This document shows, one piece after another, positions 43,197-50,839 of a stretch of 63,317 nucleotides of DNA (position 1 is the first letter of the stretch; the number at the start of each line of letters is the position of its first letter). The notes beneath the pieces are model-generated. The model saw nothing but the letters and a program-made list of their open reading frames with translations. It ran no database searches and was not told where the DNA came from. Source of the DNA: Pseudobdellovibrionaceae bacterium (GTDB taxonomy: Bacteria; Bdellovibrionota; Bdellovibrionia; Bdellovibrionales; UBA1609); the NCBI GenBank assembly GCA_018663505.1, contig JABJQG010000043.1, forward strand, positions 1 through 63,317, written 5' to 3'. Both the position numbers and the translations under genes were made by a program.

Positions 43197-43901
43197 ATGG
43201 CAGTAAATGTACTTATATTTGTATCTTTGTTTTTAAATATTGCTGTGGGGATTGGCTTGTTTATTATGTGGATGGCCGTTAAGGGGCCAGCGAAAGACGA
43301 TCCGAGATTAAGCCGTGGGTTACAATTACTGCAGAATAAAATCTCTGTACTCGAAGACCTTTCTGACCAAACAGACGTTCAGGTAAAAAAACTGGTTCAT
43401 ATTTTAGATCAAAAAGGGGCTCAGGTTCAAAGAAAAATAAAGGAATCTGAAAAGCAAATTTTAAAGATCAACGAATCTATGAAACGTAGTTTAGATGTGG
43501 CTGATGTGTTTCAGGATAAAATTCCTCATCAAGAAATCATTAATCGACAAAATTCCATTAAATATGTTCAGGCGGCACAGATGGCCCATCAGGGTAAACC
43601 TGTATCCGAAATTGTTGAGCGATTAGGTTTACCCGAGGGGGAAGTACGGTTTATTACTAAGATTAATAAAGACAAGTTAGTTTTTGATGAAAATCAGTTA
43701 CCTCAATGGGCTGTTCGTGGTTTGAAAAAACATACAGAAATTGATGAAACAGATACTGACTTAGCATCTAGCTTCTATGCATCTAATCTGTCAAAAGTTT
43801 CATATAATGATGATGAAATGAAAAAGTTAGGGGATAAGTTTAAAGCTGCTTGTAAGCAAGAAAATAATGAGCCTGTAGTTTATGAGCCGGAACAAATTTA
43901 A
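43197..43901 (+). CDS. DUF2802-like membrane-anchored protein
   Basis: An N-terminal membrane helix (VLIFVSLFLNIAVGIGLFIM) is followed by a coiled coil (~residues 45-105) and a helix-turn-helix-like segment NSIKYVQAAQMAHQGKPVSE then IVERLGLPEGEVRFITKI, the pattern of DUF2802 proteins found near flagellar genes in other Proteobacteria. 234 aa. It overlaps the next gene by 20 bases. Role unknown; the family's flagellar neighbourhood is suggestive. Confidence 0.8.
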   Translation: MAVNVLIFVSLFLNIAVGIGLFIMWMAVKGPAKDDPRLSRGLQLLQNKISVLEDLSDQTDVQVKKLVHILDQKGAQVQRKIKESEKQILKINESMKRSLDVADVFQDKIPHQEIINRQNSIKYVQAAQMAHQGKPVSEIVERLGLPEGEVRFITKINKDKLVFDENQLPQWAVRGLKKHTEIDETDTDLASSFYASNLSKVSYNDDEMKKLGDKFKAACKQENNEPVVYEPEQI

Positions 43902-44115
43902 GCGAGGACAGACTGTTATAGGGGAAGTGGTAGAGCATGTTGAAGGCTCTAGGGACCTCATTATTCAATTAGATTCAAAACTAATGAGAGTGCAAAATGC
44001 TACATATAGGCGTTTCGCAGTTGGTGATAGTATTTCACTTATTGTGAGCTCTTCATCGCCCCTTAGGTTTGAGCTTTCAGTAAGTGCGCCAGGTCAGTTG
44101 AATTTAACTGTTTAA
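43882..44115 (+). CDS. Small orphan beta-rich protein
   Basis: A 77-aa protein in a different frame overlapping the preceding stop by 20 bases. It begins MSRNKFKRGQTVIGEVVEHV and continues with strands (DLIIQLDSKLMRVQNATYRR, FAVGDSISLIV), similar in character to an OB/S1-like nucleic-acid-binding fold. No specific family is recognised. The hairpin repeat element copy B follows within 20 bases. Confidence 0.72.
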   Translation: MSRNKFKRGQTVIGEVVEHVEGSRDLIIQLDSKLMRVQNATYRRFAVGDSISLIVSSSSPLRFELSVSAPGQLNLTV

Positions 44116-44131
44116 AGTTTGTGGTTTGTAC

Positions 44132-44365
44132 TTTTATTGAGATCTTTCCATCCATGGGAAATCGAGGCTGGTCGCCTCGAGCTCCACAATCTAATGGCAT
44201 CGTGCCATTAGATCTAAAAAAATATTAATATTTGAGACAAACTGAATTTTCTTTTAATATTTCTTTCTTACCTTTCATTAGATTCCCCCACACGACGTGG
44301 GGGAATTGGTGGGTTCGGGCCGCCATTAGGCCCGATTTCCCATGGATGGAAAGATCTCAATGAAA
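44132..44365 (-). repeat. 220-bp multi-hairpin inverted-repeat element, copy B
   Basis: Perfect 29-bp terminal arms at 44136-44164 and 44333-44361, with TTTCCATCCATGGGA in each and weaker pairing beyond. The inside, read on the minus strand, matches copy A (15362-15579): CGGGCC/GGCCCG hairpin, CCACCAATTCCCCCACGTCG, a CCCCCAC/GTGGGGG hairpin, an AT-rich centre, a hairpin with the same CACGATG loop but different stem (TCTAATGG/CCATTAGA) and a last hairpin TCGAGGC-GACCA-GCCTCGA. The stems changed but stayed paired. It fills the gap between the 77-aa gene and a minus-strand orphan. Confidence 0.9.
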
Positions 44366-44473
44366 GAAGAAACCTCAAATTAAAAACAAACCCAAATTCA
44401 ATGAATTGGACACACAATCAATACGAGGACTTTATAAAATTAACCAAGCTGTGAACAAGAGATGAACTAAATA

Positions 44474-44977
44474 CTAAACACTTTCTCTTACAAATCGAGT
44501 CATGTAATAACGAACAAGAAAATCTAGGTTCTTAATTTCGTGATCTTTGAATTTCCAGATGAGTTCTTCAAAAGCAACCCACTCAGCAACTAACTGATCT
44601 TCTTTTATTTGGCGAGGGGCATTCTTTTCAATAGTTTGCCCTGGAATAAACGCATTACCAATGTGGTTAAAAGAAACAGAGAGTTTACCGGGTCCTTTGA
44701 TGGAGAAAATTAATTTGTAACCGTTACGGAAAAGCATGAAGTCTGCTATTGTTTTTGCAATACCATAAATTTTAATTTGTCCTGAGCTGGTTGTTTTCAT
44801 TTGATTAAAGGCAGATGAAGCTTCAACGAATAGAACTTTAAGATCTTTTATAAATTCAACAGTTTCTACCTTTATAGCTTCATTGGCGTTGAACCCAGCT
44901 GAAAAATCAACCATTCCTGATTCTTCCATTTTCACTTCAGCGTCTATAAGATCTTTGATCCACGAAATTTTATCCAT
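44474..44977 (-). CDS. Orphan cytoplasmic protein
   Basis: A 167-aa soluble protein beginning MDKISWIKDLIDAEVKMEES; GAGGAG precedes ATG 44977. Mixed alpha/beta, including GQIKIYGIAKTIADFMLFRN and YKLIFSIKGPGKLSVSFNHI, which resembles ligand-binding cup strands, and a C-terminal helix with NLDFLVRYYMTRFVRES. No family recognised. It stands alone and is divergent from pal. Confidence 0.75.
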   Translation of the reverse strand: MDKISWIKDLIDAEVKMEESGMVDFSAGFNANEAIKVETVEFIKDLKVLFVEASSAFNQMKTTSSGQIKIYGIAKTIADFMLFRNGYKLIFSIKGPGKLSVSFNHIGNAFIPGQTIEKNAPRQIKEDQLVAEWVAFEELIWKFKDHEIKNLDFLVRYYMTRFVRESV

Positions 44978-45269
44978 AGCGAAACTCCTCTGCATTACAT
45001 TAAGTATCAATGCTAAGCATGGTTCTGTCTAGTTTTCGTGCTACAAAAAAGCAGAGGTTGAGGGGTGATTGCTATGTCGCGTTACTTATGAATACTTTTT
45101 TGCAGGGGTGGTTGTTTGTTCAGTGACTTTTTTGTTTAAGAAATGAGCGCTTTAATTTGGTCATTGAAGTTTTAACGCGGAAGACTATATGTATGGAGTG
45201 CGTTTTCAAATGAATAAAATAGTGAGAGACTTAACGCTGTCTTTTAACAACATAAGAATGAGGTGTAAA

Positions 45270-45767
45270 ATGTTAAAAACATTAGGTCTACTAATTGTTT
45301 CATTGTCAGTGGTATTAAATATTTCCTGTTCAACAAAGGATACAAAAGAAGAAGCTCCAGCAGAAGATAGTGCGGCTATATCAGAAAAGGGAATCGAAGT
45401 GGATCCTTTAGGTTCAGATAGTGGCAATATTAATGGATTGGCTACCGTACAATTTGGTTATGACCAATTTTCTTTATCTGCTGATGCTCGACGTATGTTA
45501 TCTGAAAACATGGGTTGGATAAAAGATCACGGTGATTACACAATTCAGATTGAAGGGCATTGTGATTCTCGTGGATCTGTGGAATACAACTTAGCACTAG
45601 GAGAAAAAAGAGCAAAAGCGGTTAAGAACTACCTAGTAAGCTTGGGTGTTTCTTCTAAAAGGTTAACTATTATTAGTTATGGAAAAGAAAAGTTATTAGC
45701 AATGGGTGATTCTGAATCAGATCATGATCAAAACCGTCGAGCTAACTTTGTTCCGTTACCAAGATAA
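45270..45767 (+). CDS. pal: Peptidoglycan-associated lipoprotein Pal
   Basis: Pal is the outer-membrane lipoprotein of the Tol-Pal envelope-constriction system. Lipobox ending LNISC (Cys 20), then an acidic linker and an OmpA-like domain: VQFGYDQFSLSADARRML, IQIEGHCDSRGSVEYNLALG, ekRAKAVKNYLVSLGVSSKR, LTIISYGKEKL and NRRANFVPL. ATG 45270 is chosen because GAGGTG precedes it and the lipoprotein signal begins there. It is followed by a DUF4398-like lipoprotein and cpoB, consistent with a Tol-Pal operon; tolQRAB are not in the window. Confidence 0.95.
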   Translation: MLKTLGLLIVSLSVVLNISCSTKDTKEEAPAEDSAAISEKGIEVDPLGSDSGNINGLATVQFGYDQFSLSADARRMLSENMGWIKDHGDYTIQIEGHCDSRGSVEYNLALGEKRAKAVKNYLVSLGVSSKRLTIISYGKEKLLAMGDSESDHDQNRRANFVPLPR

Positions 45768-45786
45768 TAAATTCAAATTTAATTAG

Positions 45787-46104
45787 ATGAAATCTAAAAT
45801 TACATTAATAATTGCCTTCATATTGTTATATGGAGGCTTTTTTTTTGGTTGTGTTGGCCCGGCACCAGTACTAGAGTATAACTTAGCTCAAGAATCTTTG
45901 GTGCGAGCAAAGTATGTAGGGGCAACAAAATTTGCCTCTGGGCATTGGCACCAGGCAAATAGGTTTTATGATAAGGCTAAGAAGCACTATGAAAATCGTG
46001 AGTATAGCCAAGCTCGAAATTTCTTTGAGAAGGCTAGGTTATCTGCTGAAAAAGCAGAAAATCTATCGCGGGTAAAAAAGTTTAAGTCGGGTGAGGGTCC
46101 ATGA
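45787..46104 (+). CDS. DUF4398-like lipoprotein
   Basis: A 105-aa lipoprotein (lipobox FFGC, Cys 22). The rest is one helical hairpin with alternating YDKAKKHYENREYSQARNFF and EKARLSAEKAENLSRV, the DUF4398 pattern found next to OmpA/Pal genes. It shares the operon with pal and overlaps cpoB by 4 bases. Likely an envelope accessory to Tol-Pal, by context. Confidence 0.82.
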   Translation: MKSKITLIIAFILLYGGFFFGCVGPAPVLEYNLAQESLVRAKYVGATKFASGHWHQANRFYDKAKKHYENREYSQARNFFEKARLSAEKAENLSRVKKFKSGEGP

Positions 46105-46757
46105 TGAATCAATTTTTTTCAATTCTTACTCTATTACTAGGTCTTTTAGTTTTACCTTCTTGCTTGCTAACAAGACATGACATTAAAGCGAATGAGGAAA
46201 AAAAGCAGCTATCAAATCAGGTGAGTACTTTACAGCAGACCAATGCTGAGTCGCAAAATCAGATGATAGTTCTGGATCAGTCCTATAATGAATTACGTGG
46301 GCGTATTGAGGTTTTAGAAAAAATAAAAATGGATCAAGAACAAAGTTTGGCAAATAAGGACCTAGAGAAAGAGAATCAGTTCCAGGTTTATGAGCAGGCT
46401 TTAGAGAAAAATGAAAAACGCATACAAGGCTTAGAAACTGAAATCGCTGACCTCAAAAAGCAATTAGCTAAGAAAAAAGTAGCTAAAAAGAAAGTGAAAA
46501 AGCCAAAAGGTAATTATACCTCTGCAGAGTCTTATTTCTCAAAGAAAGATTGGAAAAAAGCTATTGTTGGTTATCAGAAATACAGAGAGTTAAACCCTAA
46601 GGGCCGTCGTTACCCTGAGGTGACTTATAAAATTGGTGTTTGCTTTCAAGAACTTGGAATGGCGGATAATGCCAAGATTTTCTATCAAGAGGTTGTTGAA
46701 AAGTTTTCTAAATCTAAGGAAGCTAAGAAATCAAAATATAGACTTAAGAAGTTGTAG
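46101..46757 (+). CDS. cpoB: CpoB/YbgF-like TPR lipoprotein
   Basis: CpoB-type proteins couple Tol-Pal to cell-wall synthesis. Lipobox LVLPSC (Cys 21), then a long coiled coil (~residues 30-130), a Lys-rich hinge (AKKKVAKKKVKKPKG) and a C-terminal TPR unit (SYFSKKDWKKAIVGYQKYRE, VTYKIGVCFQELGMADNAKI, FYQEVVEKFSKSKEAKK). That architecture and the position after pal define the family. CpoB is normally a soluble periplasmic protein; here it is lipidated. Confidence 0.83.
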   Translation: MMNQFFSILTLLLGLLVLPSCLLTRHDIKANEEKKQLSNQVSTLQQTNAESQNQMIVLDQSYNELRGRIEVLEKIKMDQEQSLANKDLEKENQFQVYEQALEKNEKRIQGLETEIADLKKQLAKKKVAKKKVKKPKGNYTSAESYFSKKDWKKAIVGYQKYRELNPKGRRYPEVTYKIGVCFQELGMADNAKIFYQEVVEKFSKSKEAKKSKYRLKKL

Positions 46758-46785
46758 GTATTAAGCTGTCTTTGGTGGTGACATC

Positions 46786-46908
46786 GAGGATGTTAGCTGT
46801 CATTGATATATCTAACCCAAAAAGGCTCAGACATGCAGTGCTCGGCCTTTGGCCTCCGCGCTGAACTCGCTTTTTGTGCTAGATATATCAATGACAACTA
46901 ACATCCTC
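46786..46908. repeat. Long palindrome: 29-bp arms, GC-rich core
   Basis: Left arm 46786-46814 and right arm 46880-46908 are reverse complements with one mismatch, enclosing a core (46815-46879) with GCAGTGCTCGGCC, GGCC-TTT-GGCC and an AAAAAG/CTTTTT pair. The core segment GACATGCAGTGCTCGGCC aligns with GATACGCAATGCTCGCCG in the core of the palindrome at 4364-4577 (13 of 18). The arms of the two palindromes are unrelated. It lies in the gap between cpoB and tsaD, with no poly-T. Confidence 0.88.
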
Positions 46909-46950
46909 TAACATTGACTTCTTTAAATATTAACTTTGGTTTGAGTATCT

Positions 46951-48003
46951 ATGAGTGATAATTCTTTTAAACTTGTGCTTGCTGTGGAAACTAGTTGTGA
47001 TGATACCTCTGTGGCTTTGGTTAAGGCTGATGGTTATGTGGTCTCTGTATTGAGCGCAAATCAAGATTTAGAGCATAAGGATTTTGGTGGGGTAGTTCCT
47101 GAAATTGCAGGCCGCAATCATAGTTTAAATTTGTTGCCTCTCATGGATAAGCTTTTAAAGAGCACTGATACTCAGTGGGAAGACATTGATGGTTTAGCTG
47201 TTACTAACCGACCGGGTTTAGTGGGTTCTTTGCTGGTGGGCCTGGTAAGTATTAAAACAATTGCAATTGCAAAGCAACTTCCTTTTGTGGGCGTTAATCA
47301 TTTAGAGGCTCACCTTTTGGCTCCATTTTTAAAAGATGAATCTTATGAGCCACCTCAAGATTTTCAGTATCCCTATGTTGCTTTGGCGGTGAGTGGTGGT
47401 CATACGCAGCTCTACGTGGTGGAGTCCTTTGGCCGTTATAAGATTTTAGGAAAAACTTTAGATGATGCTGCAGGTGAAGCTTTTGATAAGTTTGGTAAAC
47501 TTTTGGGTTTGGGTTTCCCTGGTGGTATCAAAGTAGATCAGCATGCCAAAGAGGGTGATGTGAAAAAATATAATTTTCCACGTAGTTTAATTCGTGAGGA
47601 TAATTATAATTTTAGTTTTTCGGGTTTAAAGGCTTCGGCACAAAGGCTTATAAAAAAAATTGGCCAGGATGAAAAAAGACAGTTTATACATTCTTTGTGT
47701 GCTTCTTACCAAGAGGCCATTGTAGATGTGCTTTTATTTAAATTAAAAAAGGCTTGTGAAGAACTTAATATTCCTCGCGCTGTTGTTACAGGTGGGGTGA
47801 GTGCAAACTCACGTTTACGTGCAAGGGCTAAAATATGGCAGGAGGAGTCTGGTGTACAAGTGGTGATTCCGCCCATACGTTACTGTACTGATAATGCAGC
47901 CATGGTGGGTTATGTTGGTATTGAAAGACTGAACCGAGGAGAGGTTTCTCCACAAGATTTAAAACCTATGCCACGTTTGGATGAAAGCGAGTTTTTGGCT
48001 TGA
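46951..48003 (+). CDS. tsaD: tRNA N6-threonylcarbamoyladenosine transferase TsaD
   Basis: Transfers threonylcarbamoyl to A37 of ANN-decoding tRNAs. Marks: AVETSCDDTSVALV, FGGVVPEIAGRNH, LVGLVSIKTIAIA, the metal-binding NHLEAHLLAP (H117, H121), ALAVSGGHTQLYVV, GKTLDDAAGEAFDKFGK, SFSGLKASAQRLI and VVTGGVSANSRLR with YCTDNAAMVGYVG. 350 aa, full length. It overlaps rsmA by 4 bases. Confidence 0.97.
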   Translation: MSDNSFKLVLAVETSCDDTSVALVKADGYVVSVLSANQDLEHKDFGGVVPEIAGRNHSLNLLPLMDKLLKSTDTQWEDIDGLAVTNRPGLVGSLLVGLVSIKTIAIAKQLPFVGVNHLEAHLLAPFLKDESYEPPQDFQYPYVALAVSGGHTQLYVVESFGRYKILGKTLDDAAGEAFDKFGKLLGLGFPGGIKVDQHAKEGDVKKYNFPRSLIREDNYNFSFSGLKASAQRLIKKIGQDEKRQFIHSLCASYQEAIVDVLLFKLKKACEELNIPRAVVTGGVSANSRLRARAKIWQEESGVQVVIPPIRYCTDNAAMVGYVGIERLNRGEVSPQDLKPMPRLDESEFLA

Positions 48004-48863
48004 ACGATCTTAAAAAACGAGTTTTAGAACAATTACATGTTATGGATGCTTCTCCAAAAAAATCCTTGGGACAGAATTTTCTTATTGATGACAATGTTAT
48101 TAATAAAATCATTCAAGCCGTTGTTAAAAGGAAACCTAAGAATCTCATTGAGGTGGGACCAGGCTTAGGAGCTTTGACTCGGCATTTAGTTGCTTTAGAG
48201 AAGCCTTTAACGCTCATTGAGCTTGATGATGAGTTTTCAGCTTACTGGCAAAAACAAAGTGAGTTTCCCAGCTCTTCAAATTTAGATGTCATTGTTGAAG
48301 ATGCATTAAGACTAAATTGGCAGGAGCTAGTAGAGCGAGAGACCTTATTAGTGAGTAATTTGCCTTACCAAATTTCGTCATCCTTGGTTATGGACAGATC
48401 TTTTGGACCCAGTTTTATTGATCAAATGGTATTGATGTTTCAAAAAGAAGTGGCAGAAAGAATTACCTCTGATGTGAGTAAAAAAAGTTTTGGTTTGTTA
48501 ACAGTAATTTCCCAAGTATTTTGGGAAGTGGGCCTGGTTTGTGATGCAGGTCCGGGTAGTTTCTATCCCGCTCCTAAGGTATCCAGTCGAGTGCTTTATT
48601 TTAAGAGAAAGTCTTTGCAGGGAGAATTAGAAATTTTTAATGATGCAAAGGTGGCTCAGTCTTTTTTAAAATTTGTTAAAGCTGCGTTTTTACACCGTCG
48701 AAAATTTTTATTAAAAAATTTAAAGCCAGTGATGAACGAAAATAAAAGTTTAAGCGATGTGGAAGATGTTTTTAATTCTATGGATATAAACCTAAAAGCT
48801 CGGGCTGAAGAAGTTTACCCCATGGAGTATGTTGAGCTGTTTAAAAGTATTTCACTTGTTTAG
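48000..48863 (+). CDS. rsmA: 16S rRNA dimethyladenosine transferase RsmA (KsgA)
   Basis: Dimethylates the two adjacent adenines in helix 45 of 16S rRNA. Contains ASPKKSLGQNFLIDDNVI, SAM motif IEVGPGLGALTRHLV, VSNLPYQISSSLVMD (the NLPY catalytic motif), DQMVLMFQKEVAERITS and the C-terminal AAFLHRRKFLLKNLKP. TTG start at 48000 overlaps tsaD. 287 aa, standard. Confidence 0.96.
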   Translation: MNDLKKRVLEQLHVMDASPKKSLGQNFLIDDNVINKIIQAVVKRKPKNLIEVGPGLGALTRHLVALEKPLTLIELDDEFSAYWQKQSEFPSSSNLDVIVEDALRLNWQELVERETLLVSNLPYQISSSLVMDRSFGPSFIDQMVLMFQKEVAERITSDVSKKSFGLLTVISQVFWEVGLVCDAGPGSFYPAPKVSSRVLYFKRKSLQGELEIFNDAKVAQSFLKFVKAAFLHRRKFLLKNLKPVMNENKSLSDVEDVFNSMDINLKARAEEVYPMEYVELFKSISLV

Positions 48864-48980
48864 GCTAAAATCCCTTATTTGGAACTATGTTCCGGATATT
48901 CGGATGTTCGTATTTTCTGCGGACGTTGAAGCAGTAATCAGTAGATTTGAGTAGGTATAGTTCTTGTATTACTGTCAGGA

Positions 48981-49520
48981 ATGAAAAATAGATTCTATAA
49001 CTTTGAATTAAAGCCTTTTCATATTACAGGACGTATTCAATTAACAGATTTAAAAGATACACATACATTGGATATATGGAATTTTTTTCTTTGTGAATTT
49101 AGAAAGCAAAGTGAACAGAATACTCTTAAGTGGGTATCTTTTGTTTTAATGGGGACTCACTTTCATATCTTGTGCTATCCACAAGATAAAGCAGTGGGTG
49201 AAATAGGCGAACACTTTAGTGTTAGCGGTGGCGAGAGTTTTAAACTTAGAAATGTGGAGTTTTATAAAATTGATAATATTAAATATTATCACACTGTTTA
49301 TAAATATATCTACAGAAACCCTGTTGAGGCAGGGCTATGTAAAAGTGCTGTAGATTATCCATATAGTAGTCTCAATAGTATTGTAAGGGGAAGCCCACAA
49401 AGCTGTGTGTTTGATGATGACATGCATTTGATTTTTAATCCCAAAAAGGTAGTTGAGTGGATTGATACTGATTTTTCTGAAGATTCTTATCAGAAGTGCG
49501 GATATAGCGTAATTATGTGA
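48981..49520 (+). CDS. REP-associated tyrosine transposase (RAYT / Y1_Tnp-like)
   Basis: An HUH single-strand DNA transposase of the IS200/TnpA_REP superfamily. The HUH motif is in VLMGTHFHILCYPQ, and the catalytic-Tyr helix in YHTVYKYIYRNPVEAGLCKS, followed by DYPYSSLNSIV, which is the RAYT C-terminal pattern. 179 aa, close to full length, with no frameshift. It stands alone, as RAYTs do, and is flanked by a hairpin 3' (49559-49594) and a small one 5' (GGAACTATGTTCC, ~48882). RAYTs mobilise short palindromic elements, so it is a candidate partner for repeats in this window. Confidence 0.87.
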   Translation: MKNRFYNFELKPFHITGRIQLTDLKDTHTLDIWNFFLCEFRKQSEQNTLKWVSFVLMGTHFHILCYPQDKAVGEIGEHFSVSGGESFKLRNVEFYKIDNIKYYHTVYKYIYRNPVEAGLCKSAVDYPYSSLNSIVRGSPQSCVFDDDMHLIFNPKKVVEWIDTDFSEDSYQKCGYSVIM

Positions 49521-49558
49521 ATAGTAAGCTGCGTTTCAAGAAATCGTTACTAACGGGA

Positions 49559-49594
49559 CTCTGTTTCCATTTGACATGATAGTTGGAAATAGAG
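49559..49594. repeat. Short inverted repeat 3' of the RAYT gene
   Basis: CTCTGTTTCCA at 49559 pairs with TGGAAATAGAG at 49584 (10 of 11) around a 14-base loop, beginning 39 bases after the RAYT stop. TTTCCAT recalls the ends of the 220-bp elements, but the similarity is short. Confidence 0.55.
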
Positions 49595-49645
49595 GTTCAT
49601 GTTTCACAATAATTGTTCCTGATTAGAAGAGGCATGGCCTGGAAC

Positions 49646-50413
49646 CTATTGAAACCAACAGCTAGGTCGTGGGTTTAGCAGTAGGCCAGCCACAAGTGTG
49701 TCTATTCGACACTGTGGGTTGGGGTAGAACCTAAGGTCTCTATTTATTTCCAAAGACGTTGTTTTATCAGGAGTGAGCAGGTTAGTTTGGATTTGAGTTT
49801 CCTTATGGAGACTTAACATAAAACTGTGTTTAATGGCAAAGAGAACACGCTCACAGAGCTTGGAATCTAGGATGGATGACAAACATATATCTAACTCTCC
49901 TGAGGGAAGTTTGGGGCTATGGTTTGACTTTGGAAGAAACTGAAATACTTTTTTTAGACATTTTGAGGTTGTGTAGTAGTCGGCCTCGCCTTCCATTGGG
50001 GATTCGTCCCATTTGAAATTTTGTTTTGCAAAAGCATGACCCAGTTCATGGCAAATCACTAGGGCAATGCCGTCTTTAGTTATGCCTTTAAGGTTAGCAT
50101 AACCACCGTAGACGTTAACTATATGGATGGTCTTTACTGAAGAGTTCCACTTAGAGTTAGATTCATTGTTTTCAAGTTGGGTAGGATCAATCTTTACATA
50201 AGAAGCTCGAAGATAATTTGAGAAATCCCAAGGGCTAAGTCCTCTGTCTTCCGGGTTGAACAAAAGTGCGGACTGAGTTTCTTCTAATTTTTTCTCATAG
50301 GCCATGCTGGTGGCATGAAATACCTCATTGAGTTCAGTGTGAGAAATTTGTCCTAGGGTAGGAGTACTGCTTAGCAGGTAAGTAACTAGTGTGACTTTAA
50401 TGAAATTCTGCAT
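49646..50413 (-). CDS. Secreted zinc metalloprotease-like protein (HELGH)
   Basis: A 255-aa protein with a signal peptide (VTLVTYLLSSTPTLG) and a zincin motif ALVICHELGHAFAKQ (HExxH at 122-126) with the probable third ligand in PMEGEADYYTTSKCL (E141/E143). It has several later cysteines (DICLSSI, KLCERVLF, PQCRID, PSCWF). The layout resembles short M48-like or uncharacterised secreted metallopeptidases that are frequent in predatory bacteria. Substrate is unknown. A good sigma70-type promoter lies just upstream. Confidence 0.82.
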   Translation of the reverse strand: MQNFIKVTLVTYLLSSTPTLGQISHTELNEVFHATSMAYEKKLEETQSALLFNPEDRGLSPWDFSNYLRASYVKIDPTQLENNESNSKWNSSVKTIHIVNVYGGYANLKGITKDGIALVICHELGHAFAKQNFKWDESPMEGEADYYTTSKCLKKVFQFLPKSNHSPKLPSGELDICLSSILDSKLCERVLFAIKHSFMLSLHKETQIQTNLLTPDKTTSLEINRDLRFYPNPQCRIDTLVAGLLLNPRPSCWFQ

Positions 50414-50433
50414 TTCCCATACCCCCTGTAGTA

Positions 50434-50462
50434 TATATAACTTCTAGCTTAATAACTGTCTA
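50434..50462 (-). promoter_or_regulatory. Sigma70-type promoter of the metalloprotease gene
   Basis: On the minus strand: TAGACA, 17 bases, TATATA, ending 21 bases before the ATG. Confidence 0.6.
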
Positions 50463-50775
50463 TAAACAGGGGGTTCTCTGGCAATGTTACAGGTTGTAAA
50501 TAAATTTTACCTAGTTGGTATAAGTTTTACTTAGAGGAAGCGAGGCTACCTGGCTTTATAACGAACATTCTGTATATTTTTATTGACGGTTTGATTAGTC
50601 AAAGACCTTTTCCATTGTGGATGATTTTGATACATATTATTCACAAAAAACGTTTCAAAATCTTACATGAGCAGAGTTTTGAGGCCTTTTTCGTACATAC
50701 AAAGTTTTATTTCAGGCGTATTATATTTGATGTCATTAACGCAGCTTTTTATGGGTAAAATATTGGTAAATTCAC
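50463..50775. other. Rest of the intergenic region before the giant prepilin cluster
   Basis: About 310 bases between the metalloprotease promoter and the sigma28-type promoter. I see no reading frame, strong hairpin or repeat in it. Confidence 0.4.
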
Positions 50776-50802
50776 TTAAGTAGTTGGTGAAAGAGCCGAT
50801 AA
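50776..50802 (+). promoter_or_regulatory. Sigma28-type promoter of the giant prepilin cluster
   Basis: TTAAGTAG, 11 bases, GCCGATAA. The -10 half is a perfect 8/8 match to the flagellar consensus and the -35 half 5/8 with exact spacing; it ends 37 bases before the first ATG. Confidence 0.75.
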
Positions 50803-50839
50803 GTAAGGTACCTTTTGAGGTTAAGCGGGATGTAATTGA

